This document shows positions 1 through 7,176 of a DNA stretch of 36,581 bases, one piece after another. Numbering within the stretch: position 1 is the first letter of the stretch; every line of letters starts with the position of its first letter. The notes beneath the pieces are model-generated. The model did no database searches. It was not told the origin of the DNA and was given only the letters and a program-made list of their open reading frames with translations. Source of the DNA: a virus; IMG/VR virus record IMGVR_UViG_3300043409_000243, positions 1 through 36,581 of that record. The stretch is one strand, 5' to 3'. The position numbers and the translations under genes were made by a program.

Positions 1-47
1 GCGCACCAGGTAGCGCACCAGGTAGCGCACCAGGTAGCGCACCAGGT
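1..47. repeat. 12-bp tandem repeat array, left part
   Basis: Four head-to-tail copies of gcgcaccaggta (the last ends ...ggtg). This is the same array as at 36431-36501, where six copies are present; the left four are the part inside the 127-bp overlap. The unit is 12 bp, slightly more than one helical turn, so bound proteins would sit on nearly the same face. It lies next to DnaA-box-like nonamers. It is not protein-coding. Confidence 0.9.
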
Positions 48-127
48 GGACATTTGTGGACAATGTGGACAATGTGGGCAAGCACTTTTAAGTCGTCGCT
101 AAACTTGCATGTGTGAGGATGTGTGAG
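1..127. repeat. terminal direct repeat (assembly overlap), left copy
   Basis: Bases 1-127 are identical to 36455-36581 at a constant offset of 36454. An exact overlap of 127 bases is what a de Bruijn assembler run with k=127 leaves at the ends of a closed circle, so this most likely means the contig is circular or circularly permuted, not that the virion DNA carries a 127-bp repeat. A true terminal repeat cannot be excluded from sequence alone, but the P22-type portal and terminase genes also suggest headful packaging. Confidence 0.95.
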
Positions 128-226
128 AAAGCATGGGCGCCACAACCTACTGTATAGCTATATAGTATTACAAAAATATCTATCATCTAGCGTATCATTT
201 AAAGTAGTCCACATTGTCCACAAATG
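51..226. repeat. 20-bp perfect inverted repeat, arms 51-70 and 207-226
   Basis: The left arm catttgtggacaatgtggac (51-70) is exactly the reverse complement of 207-226. The arms flank about 136 bp that include the AT-rich segment. Each arm carries one or two DnaA-box-like nonamers, so the region is symmetrical around the likely melting element. This arrangement is typical of origins and of operator pairs bridged by a looping protein. Confidence 0.85.
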
Positions 227-455
227 CTAGTTTTCACTCTTAAACCCGGTCAATCGCACGTTGTCCACAATAGCCCCAAAAGCGCCCACAATCGCGCCCA
301 CGCTATCCACACCCAATGACCCCACACAATTGAAGGTCTAATTTATTGTGGGTTGACAAGCGCTAGGCATTGTCTTACATTAACTGTACCGGCGCAAACC
401 GCACCGGCATAAACTACAGTAAACGAAGGGTTTCCACATGTCTAGTTTGTCCACA
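55..455. promoter_or_regulatory. DnaA-box-like nonamer cluster, candidate replication origin
   Basis: The nonamer TGTGGACAA occurs in tandem at 55-63 and 64-72, with the variant TGTGGGCAA at 73-81. Its reverse complement TTGTCCACA occurs at 214-222, 261-269 and 447-455, the last inside the first gene; CTATCCACA is at 303-311. The E. coli DnaA box is TTATCCACA, one base away. An AT-rich stretch lies at about 143-205. Seen: the repeats and the AT-rich tract. Inferred: binding by host DnaA or a phage initiator. Nothing in 128-437 looks protein-coding. Confidence 0.5.
353..381 (+). promoter_or_regulatory. sigma70-type promoter for the left operon
   Basis: A perfect TTGACA at 353-358 is followed after 17 bp by TACATT at 376-381, a 4/6 match to TATAAT. 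Transcription would start near 388, about 50 nt before the first gene. The leader holds two ACCGGC direct repeats at about 388 and 402 and ends with the ribosome-binding site gaaggg. No activator site is obvious, and the promoter looks readable by unmodified host polymerase, as expected for early genes. Confidence 0.6.
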
Positions 456-1217
456 AAATCGGCCAAAATCTTAGGTTATATCGCGTACGAAGGCCCCAGC
501 ACAATCGATGGCGCGCCCATTGTCGTTATCGTTAATAAGGTCCACACGGCCAGCAAAAACGACAAAACCGGCGCGATTGTGCAAACGTTTATCATCCGCT
601 CAGATATCGCGCCCATGGCCGCGCTTCAATCGGGCGCCGATGTGTCCATATGTGGCGATTGTGCGCACCGGCCATATCTCATTAAAACCGGCCAAAGCGA
701 AGAACCGCCATGTTATGTCCAAGTAGGTAAGAGCGTGCAAAGCGTATTCCACGCGTATAAGCGCGGCCGGTACGTCAAAGCGGACCCGGCCACAATCGCG
801 CGCGTGCTGGCCGGTAAGATTGTGCGCATCGGTACATATGGCGATCCCTTCGCGGCGCCGGTCAAAATGTGGACCCAAATAACCCGGTATGCGGCCGGCC
901 GGCGCGGTTATTCGCACCAATGGGACCGGCCTGATTTTGATGTGCAAGCATGGGCGCCCCTAGTTATGGCCAGTGCGGACAATATCGATCAAGCTGCGAA
1001 GGCTAATTTGCTCGGCATGCGCGTTTTCAGGGTATCGGTGGGCGTTGACGTGCAACCGGGCGAAGCATCATGCCCCGCTAGCGCCGAAGGTGGCCGCCGG
1101 TCCACGTGCGCAAAATGTACCCTTTGCTCCGGTACGTCAATCGCTGCGCGCGATATTGTGATCGCGGACCATGCCGCCGGGCACGCGCGCCGGGTTATCT
1201 CAATCGTTAGTGTGTGA
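438..1217 (+). CDS. cysteine-cluster protein of unknown function
   Basis: This 259-residue protein opens the left operon and starts with ATG behind gaaggg. It resembles a widespread phage and plasmid family of unknown function that I recognise by its motif order: CGDC (C72, C75) with HRP after it, then C92, a central IGTYGDP segment (131-137), GYSHQW (157-162), MASADN (177-182), FRV (197-199), and a C-terminal cluster C212...C224-x2-C227-x2-C230. Seven cysteines in two groups suggest a bound zinc or iron-sulfur cluster. No enzymatic domain is recognised. Being the first gene next to the candidate origin fits an early regulatory or replication role, but this is only inference. Confidence 0.85.
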   Translation: MSSLSTKSAKILGYIAYEGPSTIDGAPIVVIVNKVHTASKNDKTGAIVQTFIIRSDIAPMAALQSGADVSICGDCAHRPYLIKTGQSEEPPCYVQVGKSVQSVFHAYKRGRYVKADPATIARVLAGKIVRIGTYGDPFAAPVKMWTQITRYAAGRRGYSHQWDRPDFDVQAWAPLVMASADNIDQAAKANLLGMRVFRVSVGVDVQPGEASCPASAEGGRRSTCAKCTLCSGTSIAARDIVIADHAAGHARRVISIVSV

Positions 1218-1287
1218 CCTTATGTGGACCCTTCGGGGTCCATATCGGGGCACGCATTGTGCCGATCAACTAAACGAAGGGTATTCT

Positions 1288-1530
1288 ATGAAAACACTAA
1301 AATTTAACGTAGGCGACCGGGTGGCATTCGCGCGCCACGTGGTCAAACGCTTGGGGCACGATAAACCCACGGCCGATGCGCGCGGCCACGTGGTGGCCAT
1401 CGATGGGCCGGTGGTGGCCGTTGATTTTGAAGGCACGTGGGCGCCTAATGAAGATGGGTCAAACGTGCGCCACGTGCCCGGCGCAAACCTTACCAAAATC
1501 ATGCCTAATGGGGTGGTGTATGACTATTAA
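1288..1530 (+). CDS. small hypothetical protein (80 aa), KOW/SH3-like N-terminus
   Basis: The ATG at 1288 follows acgaaggg, the same ribosome-binding context as the first gene; the open frame extends upstream to 1171 but without a comparable signal. The product begins KTLKFNVGDRVAF and continues with alternating beta-like segments (ARGHVVAIDGPVVAVDFEG), a pattern seen in small SH3-barrel or KOW-like proteins. No family is assigned. It overlaps the next gene by 11 bases, so the two are probably translationally coupled. Confidence 0.8.
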   Translation: MKTLKFNVGDRVAFARHVVKRLGHDKPTADARGHVVAIDGPVVAVDFEGTWAPNEDGSNVRHVPGANLTKIMPNGVVYDY

Positions 1531-1747
1531 AACCATGCGTGCCAAGTACAAGGGTAAAGATGCGCGCACCGGCGCGCCCATCTACCCGGGCGATGAAATC
1601 CAATATTGCACGGCCACGCGCCGCGCATGGATTACTGGTGAACCGGGCGAGATAACCTTTATCGGTGAAACCGGCCCGACCACGTTTTATCGAAACCCAC
1701 GCGGGCGCTGCATTGACGCGCCATGTTGCGGGTGCTGCACCATATGA
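1520..1747 (+). CDS. small cysteine-ended hypothetical protein (75 aa)
   Basis: The ATG at 1520 lies inside the end of the preceding gene, and another in-frame ATG is at 1535. The product is basic at its N-terminus, carries YPGDEIQY and GEITFIGETGPTTFYRNPRGRC, and ends CIDAPCCGCCTI. Its five C-terminal cysteines (CxxxxCCxCC) look like a metal site or a surface cluster. Function is unknown. Its stop overlaps the next start as ATGA. Confidence 0.75.
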   Translation: MTIKTMRAKYKGKDARTGAPIYPGDEIQYCTATRRAWITGEPGEITFIGETGPTTFYRNPRGRCIDAPCCGCCTI

Positions 1748-1875
1748 AAACAATCTTTGTTCTTAGGACCGGCCAGCGCGTGGCCGTTGATCGATTTATG
1801 CAGGGTCCAAAGCTCGCCCCGGGTTACTGGTGGTGGCGGACCGGCCACCGGACATGGTCCGAGGTGCCCGCATGA
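1744..1875 (+). CDS. very small hypothetical protein (43 aa)
   Basis: This short frame starts at ATG 1744, overlapping the previous stop (ATGA), and its own stop overlaps the next start in the same way. The product begins MKTIFVLRTGQRVAVDRFM and contains a WWWRTG run. No domain is recognised. The main support is the tight ATGA chain on both sides and the same reading direction. Confidence 0.65.
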   Translation: MKTIFVLRTGQRVAVDRFMQGPKLAPGYWWWRTGHRTWSEVPA

Positions 1876-2027
1876 CCTACTTCACCACCAAAAGCGCCGC
1901 GCAGGCGCTGGCCGATACCCTGGCCGCTCAGGATGCCGATGCCTGGCGCTATGAAGTGCACGCGAGCCCACGCGGGTTTTATGTTGCAGTATTTGATTTT
2001 GATCACTTTTTTCTGGGGAACTTATGA
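1872..2027 (+). CDS. very small hypothetical protein (51 aa)
   Basis: The ATG at 1872 overlaps the previous stop. The product begins with an amphipathic helix-like segment (FTTKSAAQALADTLAAQDAD), then WRYEVHASPRGFYVAVFDFD, a short beta-hairpin-like C-terminus. An upstream extension to 1830 is possible but would overlap the preceding gene. The stop overlaps the next ATG at 2024. Function unknown. Confidence 0.7.
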   Translation: MTYFTTKSAAQALADTLAAQDADAWRYEVHASPRGFYVAVFDFDHFFLGNL

Positions 2028-2107
2028 AAGACATTTTCGCAGCCTTGACTATCGCGGCGGCGCTCACTGTGTGCGCGCTGGCTTATTTTGACGTTTTAAT
2101 AAAGTAA
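2024..2107 (+). CDS. 27-aa single-span membrane peptide
   Basis: The frame MKDIFAALTIAAALTVCALAY... runs from ATG 2024 (ATGA overlap with the gene before) to TAA at 2107. Residues 4-24 form one uninterrupted hydrophobic segment, and the C-terminus ends VLIK, so it would sit in the inner membrane as a single helix. Such micropeptides are common in phage early operons, but this one cannot be tied to a known family. The evidence is overlap, spacing and hydrophobicity only. Confidence 0.5.
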   Translation: MKDIFAALTIAAALTVCALAYFDVLIK

Positions 2108-2116
2108 GGGGAAACC

Positions 2117-2368
2117 ATGCAAACCTATAAATTAAACACGGGAGTACACGTATTGGCCCGTATACGAAAAGACGGTAATTTATACCCGTACACGTACATA
2201 AACCGCACGCAGGCAGAAAACGCAGCCCGTAAACATGGGGGCGAAGTCTACCAAGGGCCAAGTAGCCGGCGGGTGTTCTATGTAACTCAAACCCATGATT
2301 CTCACTGCCCGGCTAATTATGGCTGCGCGTGCTACTGCGACCGCATAACCTTGGAGCAAACAACATGA
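2117..2368 (+). CDS. small hypothetical protein (83 aa) with cysteine-rich C-terminus
   Basis: It starts at ATG 2117 behind aagggg. The product has a beta-like N-terminal half (LNTGVHVLARIRKDGNLYPY) and a helix with AENAARKHGG, then ends HCPANYGCACYC. That His/Cys group (H-C-x6-C-x-C-x-C) could bind metal. It overlaps the next gene as ATGA at 2365-2368. Function unknown. Confidence 0.8.
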   Translation: MQTYKLNTGVHVLARIRKDGNLYPYTYINRTQAENAARKHGGEVYQGPSSRRVFYVTQTHDSHCPANYGCACYCDRITLEQTT

Positions 2369-2646
2369 TCACAATTGGAAAAACCACCTATAAAACCGCG
2401 CGCGATGGCATCATGGCGCATCATGCCAAGTGCACCGGTAAGCATAAGCCGGTCAAGTCTAAGGGCACCGTTAAGCGGTTTTATCCGCCCTTCGGCGCCA
2501 GCATGAGCACCGCCGAATATGTGGCCGCTTATGAGACCTTAAACAAGGGGCTAACCGCCTGGGACTGGCAGCCCTTGAGCGCCACGTTGACAGTGGCCAC
2601 CGGCGAAGATAGCGCATGGGAGGTGGCCGACCATGACGTTAATTGA
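2365..2646 (+). CDS. small hypothetical protein (93 aa)
   Basis: ATG 2365 was chosen over an upstream ATG at 2329 because it gives the ATGA overlap used throughout this operon and has ggagcaa upstream. The product is basic in its first half (AHHAKCTGKHKPVKSKGTVKRFYPP) and contains STAEYVAAYETLNKG, probably a helix. No family is recognised. Its 3' end overlaps the following gene by 14 bases. Confidence 0.75.
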   Translation: MITIGKTTYKTARDGIMAHHAKCTGKHKPVKSKGTVKRFYPPFGASMSTAEYVAAYETLNKGLTAWDWQPLSATLTVATGEDSAWEVADHDVN

Positions 2647-2854
2647 TTTCTGCGAGACGCCGCGCACCATGGTGGAAATTGAAGCGGAAGGGTTTACCCG
2701 CGATCAAGTCTATGGCGCAGTTAAGCGGGGGGAGCTCGTAAACCAAAACAGAAAAGACGCCTGGGGGCGCATCAAGCGGGGCGCGGGGCTTTTCACTGTG
2801 GCCTGCCTAGCCCCTAGGTATGACGCCGCGCCACTGGTGGCAGCATGGCGCTAA
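2633..2854 (+). CDS. small protein with winged-helix-like sequence (73 aa)
   Basis: The product carries RTMVEIEAEGFTRDQVYGAVKRGELVNQ, a helix-turn-helix-like layout with a putative recognition helix at DQVYGAVKRG, followed by a basic wing-like KDAWGRIKRGAGLFT. This resembles small winged-helix proteins that control phage early genes. The fold is inferred, not proven, and the C-terminus PLVAAW is hydrophobic. It overlaps the genes before and after it. Confidence 0.65.
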   Translation: MTLIDFCETPRTMVEIEAEGFTRDQVYGAVKRGELVNQNRKDAWGRIKRGAGLFTVACLAPRYDAAPLVAAWR

Positions 2855-2904
2855 TTTGCGCGGTCATTTTGGCCGCTATACTTGCGCTGCTGCTTGACCT
2901 TTGA
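2845..2904 (+). CDS. 19-aa hydrophobic micropeptide
   Basis: ATG 2845 overlaps the end of the preceding gene, and the frame encodes MALICAVILAAILALLLDL, almost wholly hydrophobic, then stops at 2904 just before the operon terminator. It would be a bare transmembrane helix. Phages often have such peptides, but the length is too short to separate it from chance. Position and composition are the only support. Confidence 0.35.
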   Translation: MALICAVILAAILALLLDL

Positions 2905-2922
2905 GCAGTTGCCAACCCTCAC

Positions 2923-2949
2923 AGGGCCCCTCGCGGGGCCCTTTTTTTT
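2923..2949 (+). terminator. intrinsic terminator of the left operon
   Basis: An 8-bp perfect stem agggcccc/ggggccct (2923-2930 and 2935-2942) with the loop tcgc is followed by an unbroken run of T. It sits 19 bases after the last left-operon stop. On the other strand there is no T run after the stem, so it stops rightward transcription only and protects the convergent replication operon. Confidence 0.92.
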
Positions 2950-5218
2950 ACACCGGCTCGACCATGCGCCGAAGGTCAGAGCGGGAATACTCACTAAGCT
3001 CTGGCGCACAAAAAACGTGCTTTTTGGTGTCATGGTCGCGGGACTTGATGCGCCCCATGTCCACCCACCCGGCCTCTTTAAACGCGTGCAATAGCGCGGC
3101 CTGCACCACCTTAACCCCACCGGGGGCGATACCCTGGAGCCGGTCGCAAAGCCCATAAAAGGGGCCACCACAGACCCCACGGGAGAATTCACCGGCACGC
3201 CTGCGCATAAGGTCAACCAGAAACGATTCAGCGCCGCTCATGCCGTGCTCGACCATGATGGATTTCGCCTCAGTCATGGGGGGCGCTGCGTTCGGGTTCC
3301 ACGCGGACACGTCCCGGGTGTGCAAGTAATGGGCCACGGCCTCAAAACCGCCCCGGTGTTGGTACCAGTTCCACAGGCTAACCGCCTGAGCTTCTGGGAG
3401 CTTGGGGGCATCAGCCCACAGGACAAACCACCGGCGGTCTTCGCTGGGGATCGAGATGGCCACGCGCTCATTGGAAAACGCGATCACAAAAACCCGGTTC
3501 AGCGCCATGTAGGGGTGCAAGCCCTTGCGGTTGACCATGAGGAGCTCAGGGGGCGCGGCGATGATGGGCTTTAACGTGTTCTCAAGCGCCCGGCGGTCTT
3601 TGGCCTCGGCCTGCCTGAGCTCGGCGATCTCCATCACTTCGCACTCAAGCGCATAACCCCATTGGGAGGTCAGTTCTTCATTCTTGACCAATGAACAATT
3701 GTGCTTGGACGGGCCACCAATGGCCCAAAAGAAGGGGGCGAAAAGGGTATCTTTGCCTGACCCGTGGTTGCCACCCAAAAGGATAGCGTGATTGATCTTA
3801 TGGCCTGGAAACTGCACCTTGTGGGCCAACGCATTGAGCAGGTGTTCGCGCTCGAAACGCTCGGGCACCATGCGCTCAACGTGGGCCAGCCACTGGCTGA
3901 CGTCACCGGCCACCGGCTGCGGGCGCGCATCGCGCCAGCGGTTGCCATAAACCTGGCCCTCGCGGGCCACCAGCACAGACGCCCCGGCGGCGTAGGTGAT
4001 GCCCACCAGCGACTTGGCGCCTTTGCCCTGGCGGTTCTCGTCAAAGGATGTGGCGGCCTCGATGCGGCGCTTGGCGTTGTGTATGGACTTGCAGTCGATG
4101 TGGCGAAACAAGGCGTTGAAGGTGTTGCGCGACACCTCTCGGCGGTCGGTCATGTCGAAAAAGGCATCATCGGTCTGGACGTAGGCGAAACGCTCAAACC
4201 ATTCGTTTTTCTCGATGCGGCCCAACTCTTTGCGCTCCACCTCGGCAATGACGCGGGCGGCCTCATCGGGGTAGTCGGCGGTGGGGGCGAGCTTGGAAAG
4301 CGCCGACTCCATGGCTTGGGTGAGCAGTTCTTCGCGCAGGCCCGGGTTGTGGGCGGGGCCACCTTGGTCGGCGACCCACGTCAAAAAGGCGCGGGAATCG
4401 AAGTCAACGCAATGCGAGTGCAGGCAGCAATAGGCCCGGTTGGCGGGCATATAGCGGCCCTCTGGGTTGCCGTCTGTGTGCTCGGCACCATTGGGGCAAA
4501 TGACGCCCGCCCAGCCCTCGCCATTGGGCTTGGACAAGAGCAGACCCTGGCCACTGAGCCACGCCATCACGTCATCGGCGCCGTCATCCGACAGACGGAT
4601 GGGGCGCAGGGTGAGCGAATCGGGCTCGACCGGCGTCACGTCCAAGGCGGTGCATATGTCGGGCAGGCTGTACTCGCGCTCTGGGTGAAACTCCACCAGG
4701 CGCGCGGCGAAGTTGTCGCGGCCCGGTTTGAGGTTGATCGACCCAGGCAGTCGGAAGTTGCGCACTGGGTTGCAGGCGCCGGGGTCGGTGTAGCCCGCCT
4801 CGGCGATGGCTTTGATGGCCGCGCTGAACTCGGCCTTAGTCGGCTGATCTGAGAAGGCATAGCCCCACTGGAATGAGCCGGGGGACGTCTCCATGATCCA
4901 GGTCGGCTCAAGCGGCGGGGTCTTGGACTTGGTGCCGATGTCGTCCAGCATCATCACAAGGATGTACTCGCAATTGGCAGCGGACGCTGACACACGGCCC
5001 TCGGTGAATCGGTCGATGACAAAGCTGGCCGTGTTGCCGTACCAAGCCTGATCTGCTTTGATGCGCTTGGGGTCAGGCAAAAATGCCGGCCATGTGCATT
5101 TGACCGCCCCATCGGCGTGGAGTTGTATCTCGCCGTCTTTCAACTGTGGTTTTTGTCTGACAATCAGCGCTGTCTCGCCGCTTGGGGCCAATTTTGTGAT
5201 AAATTCCAGGAATTCCAA
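2948..5218 (-). CDS. primase-helicase (AEP-like primase plus DUF5906-type SF3 helicase)
   Basis: This 756-residue protein probably primes and unwinds the phage DNA. The N-terminal third looks like an archaeo-eukaryotic-type primase: MMLDDIG (89-95, acidic pair) and RNFRLPGSIN (153-162). A zinc-binding-like segment follows, with C241, H247, C264/C265, H267, H269 and C270. The C-terminal half is an SF3/DUF5906-like ATPase: Walker A GGNHGSGKDT (482-491), a Walker B-like ECEVMEIAEL (525-534), and the motif FSNERVAISIPSEDRRWF (581-598) with a likely arginine finger. It starts with TTG, preceded by AAGGAG at six bases. It is the last gene of the replication operon. Confidence 0.92.
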   Translation of the reverse strand: MEFLEFITKLAPSGETALIVRQKPQLKDGEIQLHADGAVKCTWPAFLPDPKRIKADQAWYGNTASFVIDRFTEGRVSASAANCEYILVMMLDDIGTKSKTPPLEPTWIMETSPGSFQWGYAFSDQPTKAEFSAAIKAIAEAGYTDPGACNPVRNFRLPGSINLKPGRDNFAARLVEFHPEREYSLPDICTALDVTPVEPDSLTLRPIRLSDDGADDVMAWLSGQGLLLSKPNGEGWAGVICPNGAEHTDGNPEGRYMPANRAYCCLHSHCVDFDSRAFLTWVADQGGPAHNPGLREELLTQAMESALSKLAPTADYPDEAARVIAEVERKELGRIEKNEWFERFAYVQTDDAFFDMTDRREVSRNTFNALFRHIDCKSIHNAKRRIEAATSFDENRQGKGAKSLVGITYAAGASVLVAREGQVYGNRWRDARPQPVAGDVSQWLAHVERMVPERFEREHLLNALAHKVQFPGHKINHAILLGGNHGSGKDTLFAPFFWAIGGPSKHNCSLVKNEELTSQWGYALECEVMEIAELRQAEAKDRRALENTLKPIIAAPPELLMVNRKGLHPYMALNRVFVIAFSNERVAISIPSEDRRWFVLWADAPKLPEAQAVSLWNWYQHRGGFEAVAHYLHTRDVSAWNPNAAPPMTEAKSIMVEHGMSGAESFLVDLMRRRAGEFSRGVCGGPFYGLCDRLQGIAPGGVKVVQAALLHAFKEAGWVDMGRIKSRDHDTKKHVFCAPELSEYSRSDLRRMVEPV

Positions 5219-5234
5219 CTTGTTCTCCTTTAAG

Positions 5235-5258
5235 AGCCCGCCTGCCAGCGGGCTTTTT
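5235..5258. terminator. hairpin between polymerase and primase-helicase genes
   Basis: A perfect 7-bp stem agcccgc/gcgggct (5235-5241, 5248-5254) has a T run only in the rightward direction. No rightward gene ends here, so it may stop antisense transcription. In the leftward mRNA it lies just ahead of the ribosome-binding site and TTG start of the primase-helicase, where it could reduce translation or protect the transcript. Confidence 0.55.
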
Positions 5259-7176
5259 ATTTGCCGTATCTCGACATGATCGCCACCTCTGCGTCAAGGG
5301 GCAAGCCCTTGGCCCACTCGGGCGGCGTACACATCACCTCTTTCAATCGCACGGCCATTTCCTCTGGCCGGTCGGTCTCAATGACCACCTCGTCATGCAC
5401 ATGGAGCACCACATCATCAAGCTGGCGCAGGGTATGGCGTAGCAAATCGTTGGCGGTGGCTTGGGTGATATTCTCACACGCTAGACCCTTCCAAAGCCTT
5501 GCACGCGGCCATTCTTTTGCGTCGGCTGCTGGTTTCCAAGCGGCCTTGGCGTAGGTCACACCATCGGCGTCCAGCTTGGCAAACGGGTAGCACAGCACCC
5601 GCGCGGAGGGCAGAGCATACCAAAGGTGTTGGCCATCGAACATATAGGTGACCCGCCCCGCGCTGAACTCATGGCCCTTGTTGCGCATGGCCCTGGTGTA
5701 GGCTTCCTCAAGCTGCTGCCAGTACGGCACAGACCAAGGGTTTGCCCTACGCCAGGCGTCCACCATGCGCTTGGATTCGAATTCAGTGAGTTGCACGCCA
5801 TAGGCGCGGCCCATGGCCGCGAAGGCACCGACGCCGCCGGCAAAGCCGCAGGCCAACTCTTGCACCTTGCCGATCTGGCGCTGATCCTTGGTGACATCGG
5901 CAACGGCCACGCCAAAGGTGGCGGCTGCGTTGACTTTGTACACGTCCTCGCCCTTGGCGAAGATGGCCAGCTTGTCGTCCCCACGGCCTGAGAGCCACGG
6001 GTTAGCGCGAGCCTCGATAGCGGCCCAATCGGCCACGACTAACTGTTTACCGGGCGCTGGGATCAGTGCGGGCCTGAGCATCCCCTTGAGGACATCAGTA
6101 ACGCGCTTTCCAAATCGAGGAACAATTGAATGGCCTCTGACCATTGCAGTTCTAACGTCTTCGGGCGATTCGGCGCACTTGCGAGTGAAATTGTGAACTT
6201 GGGCTCCATAGCTTGAAGCTCGGCCTGTTGCGCTGCCGCCTGCGAACACAAACGCTCCTCGTACCCGGTTGTCCTCGACATCTGCCAGGCTTGCAAGGCG
6301 GCTGAACTTCGCAACCGACGACGCCCAGAGGTCGTCGGCGCATTGAATGACTTCTTGAACATCGGGTGGGACATCCTCACAGTTTAAAAGATTGGCCCGC
6401 ACAGTCTTGTCGATGCTGTACTTCATCTCGCCGTCTTTGTAGGTTTCCATGAGCTTGAGCGCTTGCGGCCCCACACGCTCAATGACCCACTGGCGCATTT
6501 TGGGAGAGCGCACGCTGGTGATGGCTCCTTCGGTCACCTCGGCCACGATCTGCTCGATCTCGATCAGCTCGTCGCTGGCGTACTTGATGGCGGCTTTGCA
6601 CAGGGGCACATCAACCAAGACGCCCCGGTCGTTAATGCGCTCGTTGACGTGGTAGTCGAGCAGTTCGTCCTCTGACAGTGGCCTGAGCGCCTTGCTGATC
6701 GAGCGCATGGAGCGCACGTCTTGCTCGCAATAGGCCACCATCTCGGCCATGAGCGTGGGGTCGTTGTTGAATGTCCCATCAGCGCGGGGGATCGACAGCA
6801 AGCGGATCAGTTGCGAACCGCGATGGTCTTTCTTCATGGACGCGCCGGCGAAGCGGCCCACGTCTTCAAGCGAACCCGGCGCGCAGTTGGCGCGGGCCTG
6901 GGTGGCGGTGCAGTAGAACTGTTCTAATTGGTAATCTACGTGGAGAACATACCAAAAAATCAGGCGCTCAAAGGCGGCGTTGTGGGCGTAGATCAAGCCC
7001 TTGTGGTTGCGCACGCTTTCGGGAAATGGTTGGTCAGGCGTCCATGTCTGGACGTCCTCATCATCAAAAGCCCACGACATGCACAACACGTCGGTCGATG
7101 GGTCTTGAGCGTAGTTGTAAACGCCTGCGGCTTTTAGGTCGCAGGCGCTACGGGTTTCAAAGTCTAAAAAAAGCAT
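5257..7176 (-). CDS. family A DNA polymerase with 3'-5' exonuclease
   Basis: This 639-residue replicative polymerase has both domains. Exonuclease: DFETRSA (5-11, D5 and E7), AHNAAFE (64-70) and YCEQDV (149-154, D153). Polymerase: motif A VVADWAAIEAR (380-390, D383), motif B RQIGKVQELACGFAGG (433-448) and motif C HVHDEVV (592-598, D595). The motif A form DWAAIEAR replaces the DYSQIELR of Pol I, as is common in phages of this type. No 5' nuclease domain is present. The ATG has no clear Shine-Dalgarno, and a short frame continuing from the upstream gene ends 13 bases inside it, so its translation may be coupled. Confidence 0.96.
   Translation of the reverse strand: MLFLDFETRSACDLKAAGVYNYAQDPSTDVLCMSWAFDDEDVQTWTPDQPFPESVRNHKGLIYAHNAAFERLIFWYVLHVDYQLEQFYCTATQARANCAPGSLEDVGRFAGASMKKDHRGSQLIRLLSIPRADGTFNNDPTLMAEMVAYCEQDVRSMRSISKALRPLSEDELLDYHVNERINDRGVLVDVPLCKAAIKYASDELIEIEQIVAEVTEGAITSVRSPKMRQWVIERVGPQALKLMETYKDGEMKYSIDKTVRANLLNCEDVPPDVQEVIQCADDLWASSVAKFSRLASLADVEDNRVRGAFVFAGGSATGRASSYGAQVHNFTRKCAESPEDVRTAMVRGHSIVPRFGKRVTDVLKGMLRPALIPAPGKQLVVADWAAIEARANPWLSGRGDDKLAIFAKGEDVYKVNAAATFGVAVADVTKDQRQIGKVQELACGFAGGVGAFAAMGRAYGVQLTEFESKRMVDAWRRANPWSVPYWQQLEEAYTRAMRNKGHEFSAGRVTYMFDGQHLWYALPSARVLCYPFAKLDADGVTYAKAAWKPAADAKEWPRARLWKGLACENITQATANDLLRHTLRQLDDVVLHVHDEVVIETDRPEEMAVRLKEVMCTPPEWAKGLPLDAEVAIMSRYGK

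Noticed and set aside
3764-4852. 362-codon + strand frame
   Set aside because: It is antisense to the primase-helicase, which has clear motifs; the product is low-complexity and has no ribosome-binding site.
5235-5258. terminator of the polymerase transcript
   Set aside because: On the - strand no T run follows the stem, and the downstream gene has its own ribosome-binding site in the same operon.
5257-7176. DpoZ-type polymerase for 2-aminoadenine DNA
   Set aside because: The polymerase is family A, but no PurZ-like or other Z-base synthesis gene is present in the genome.
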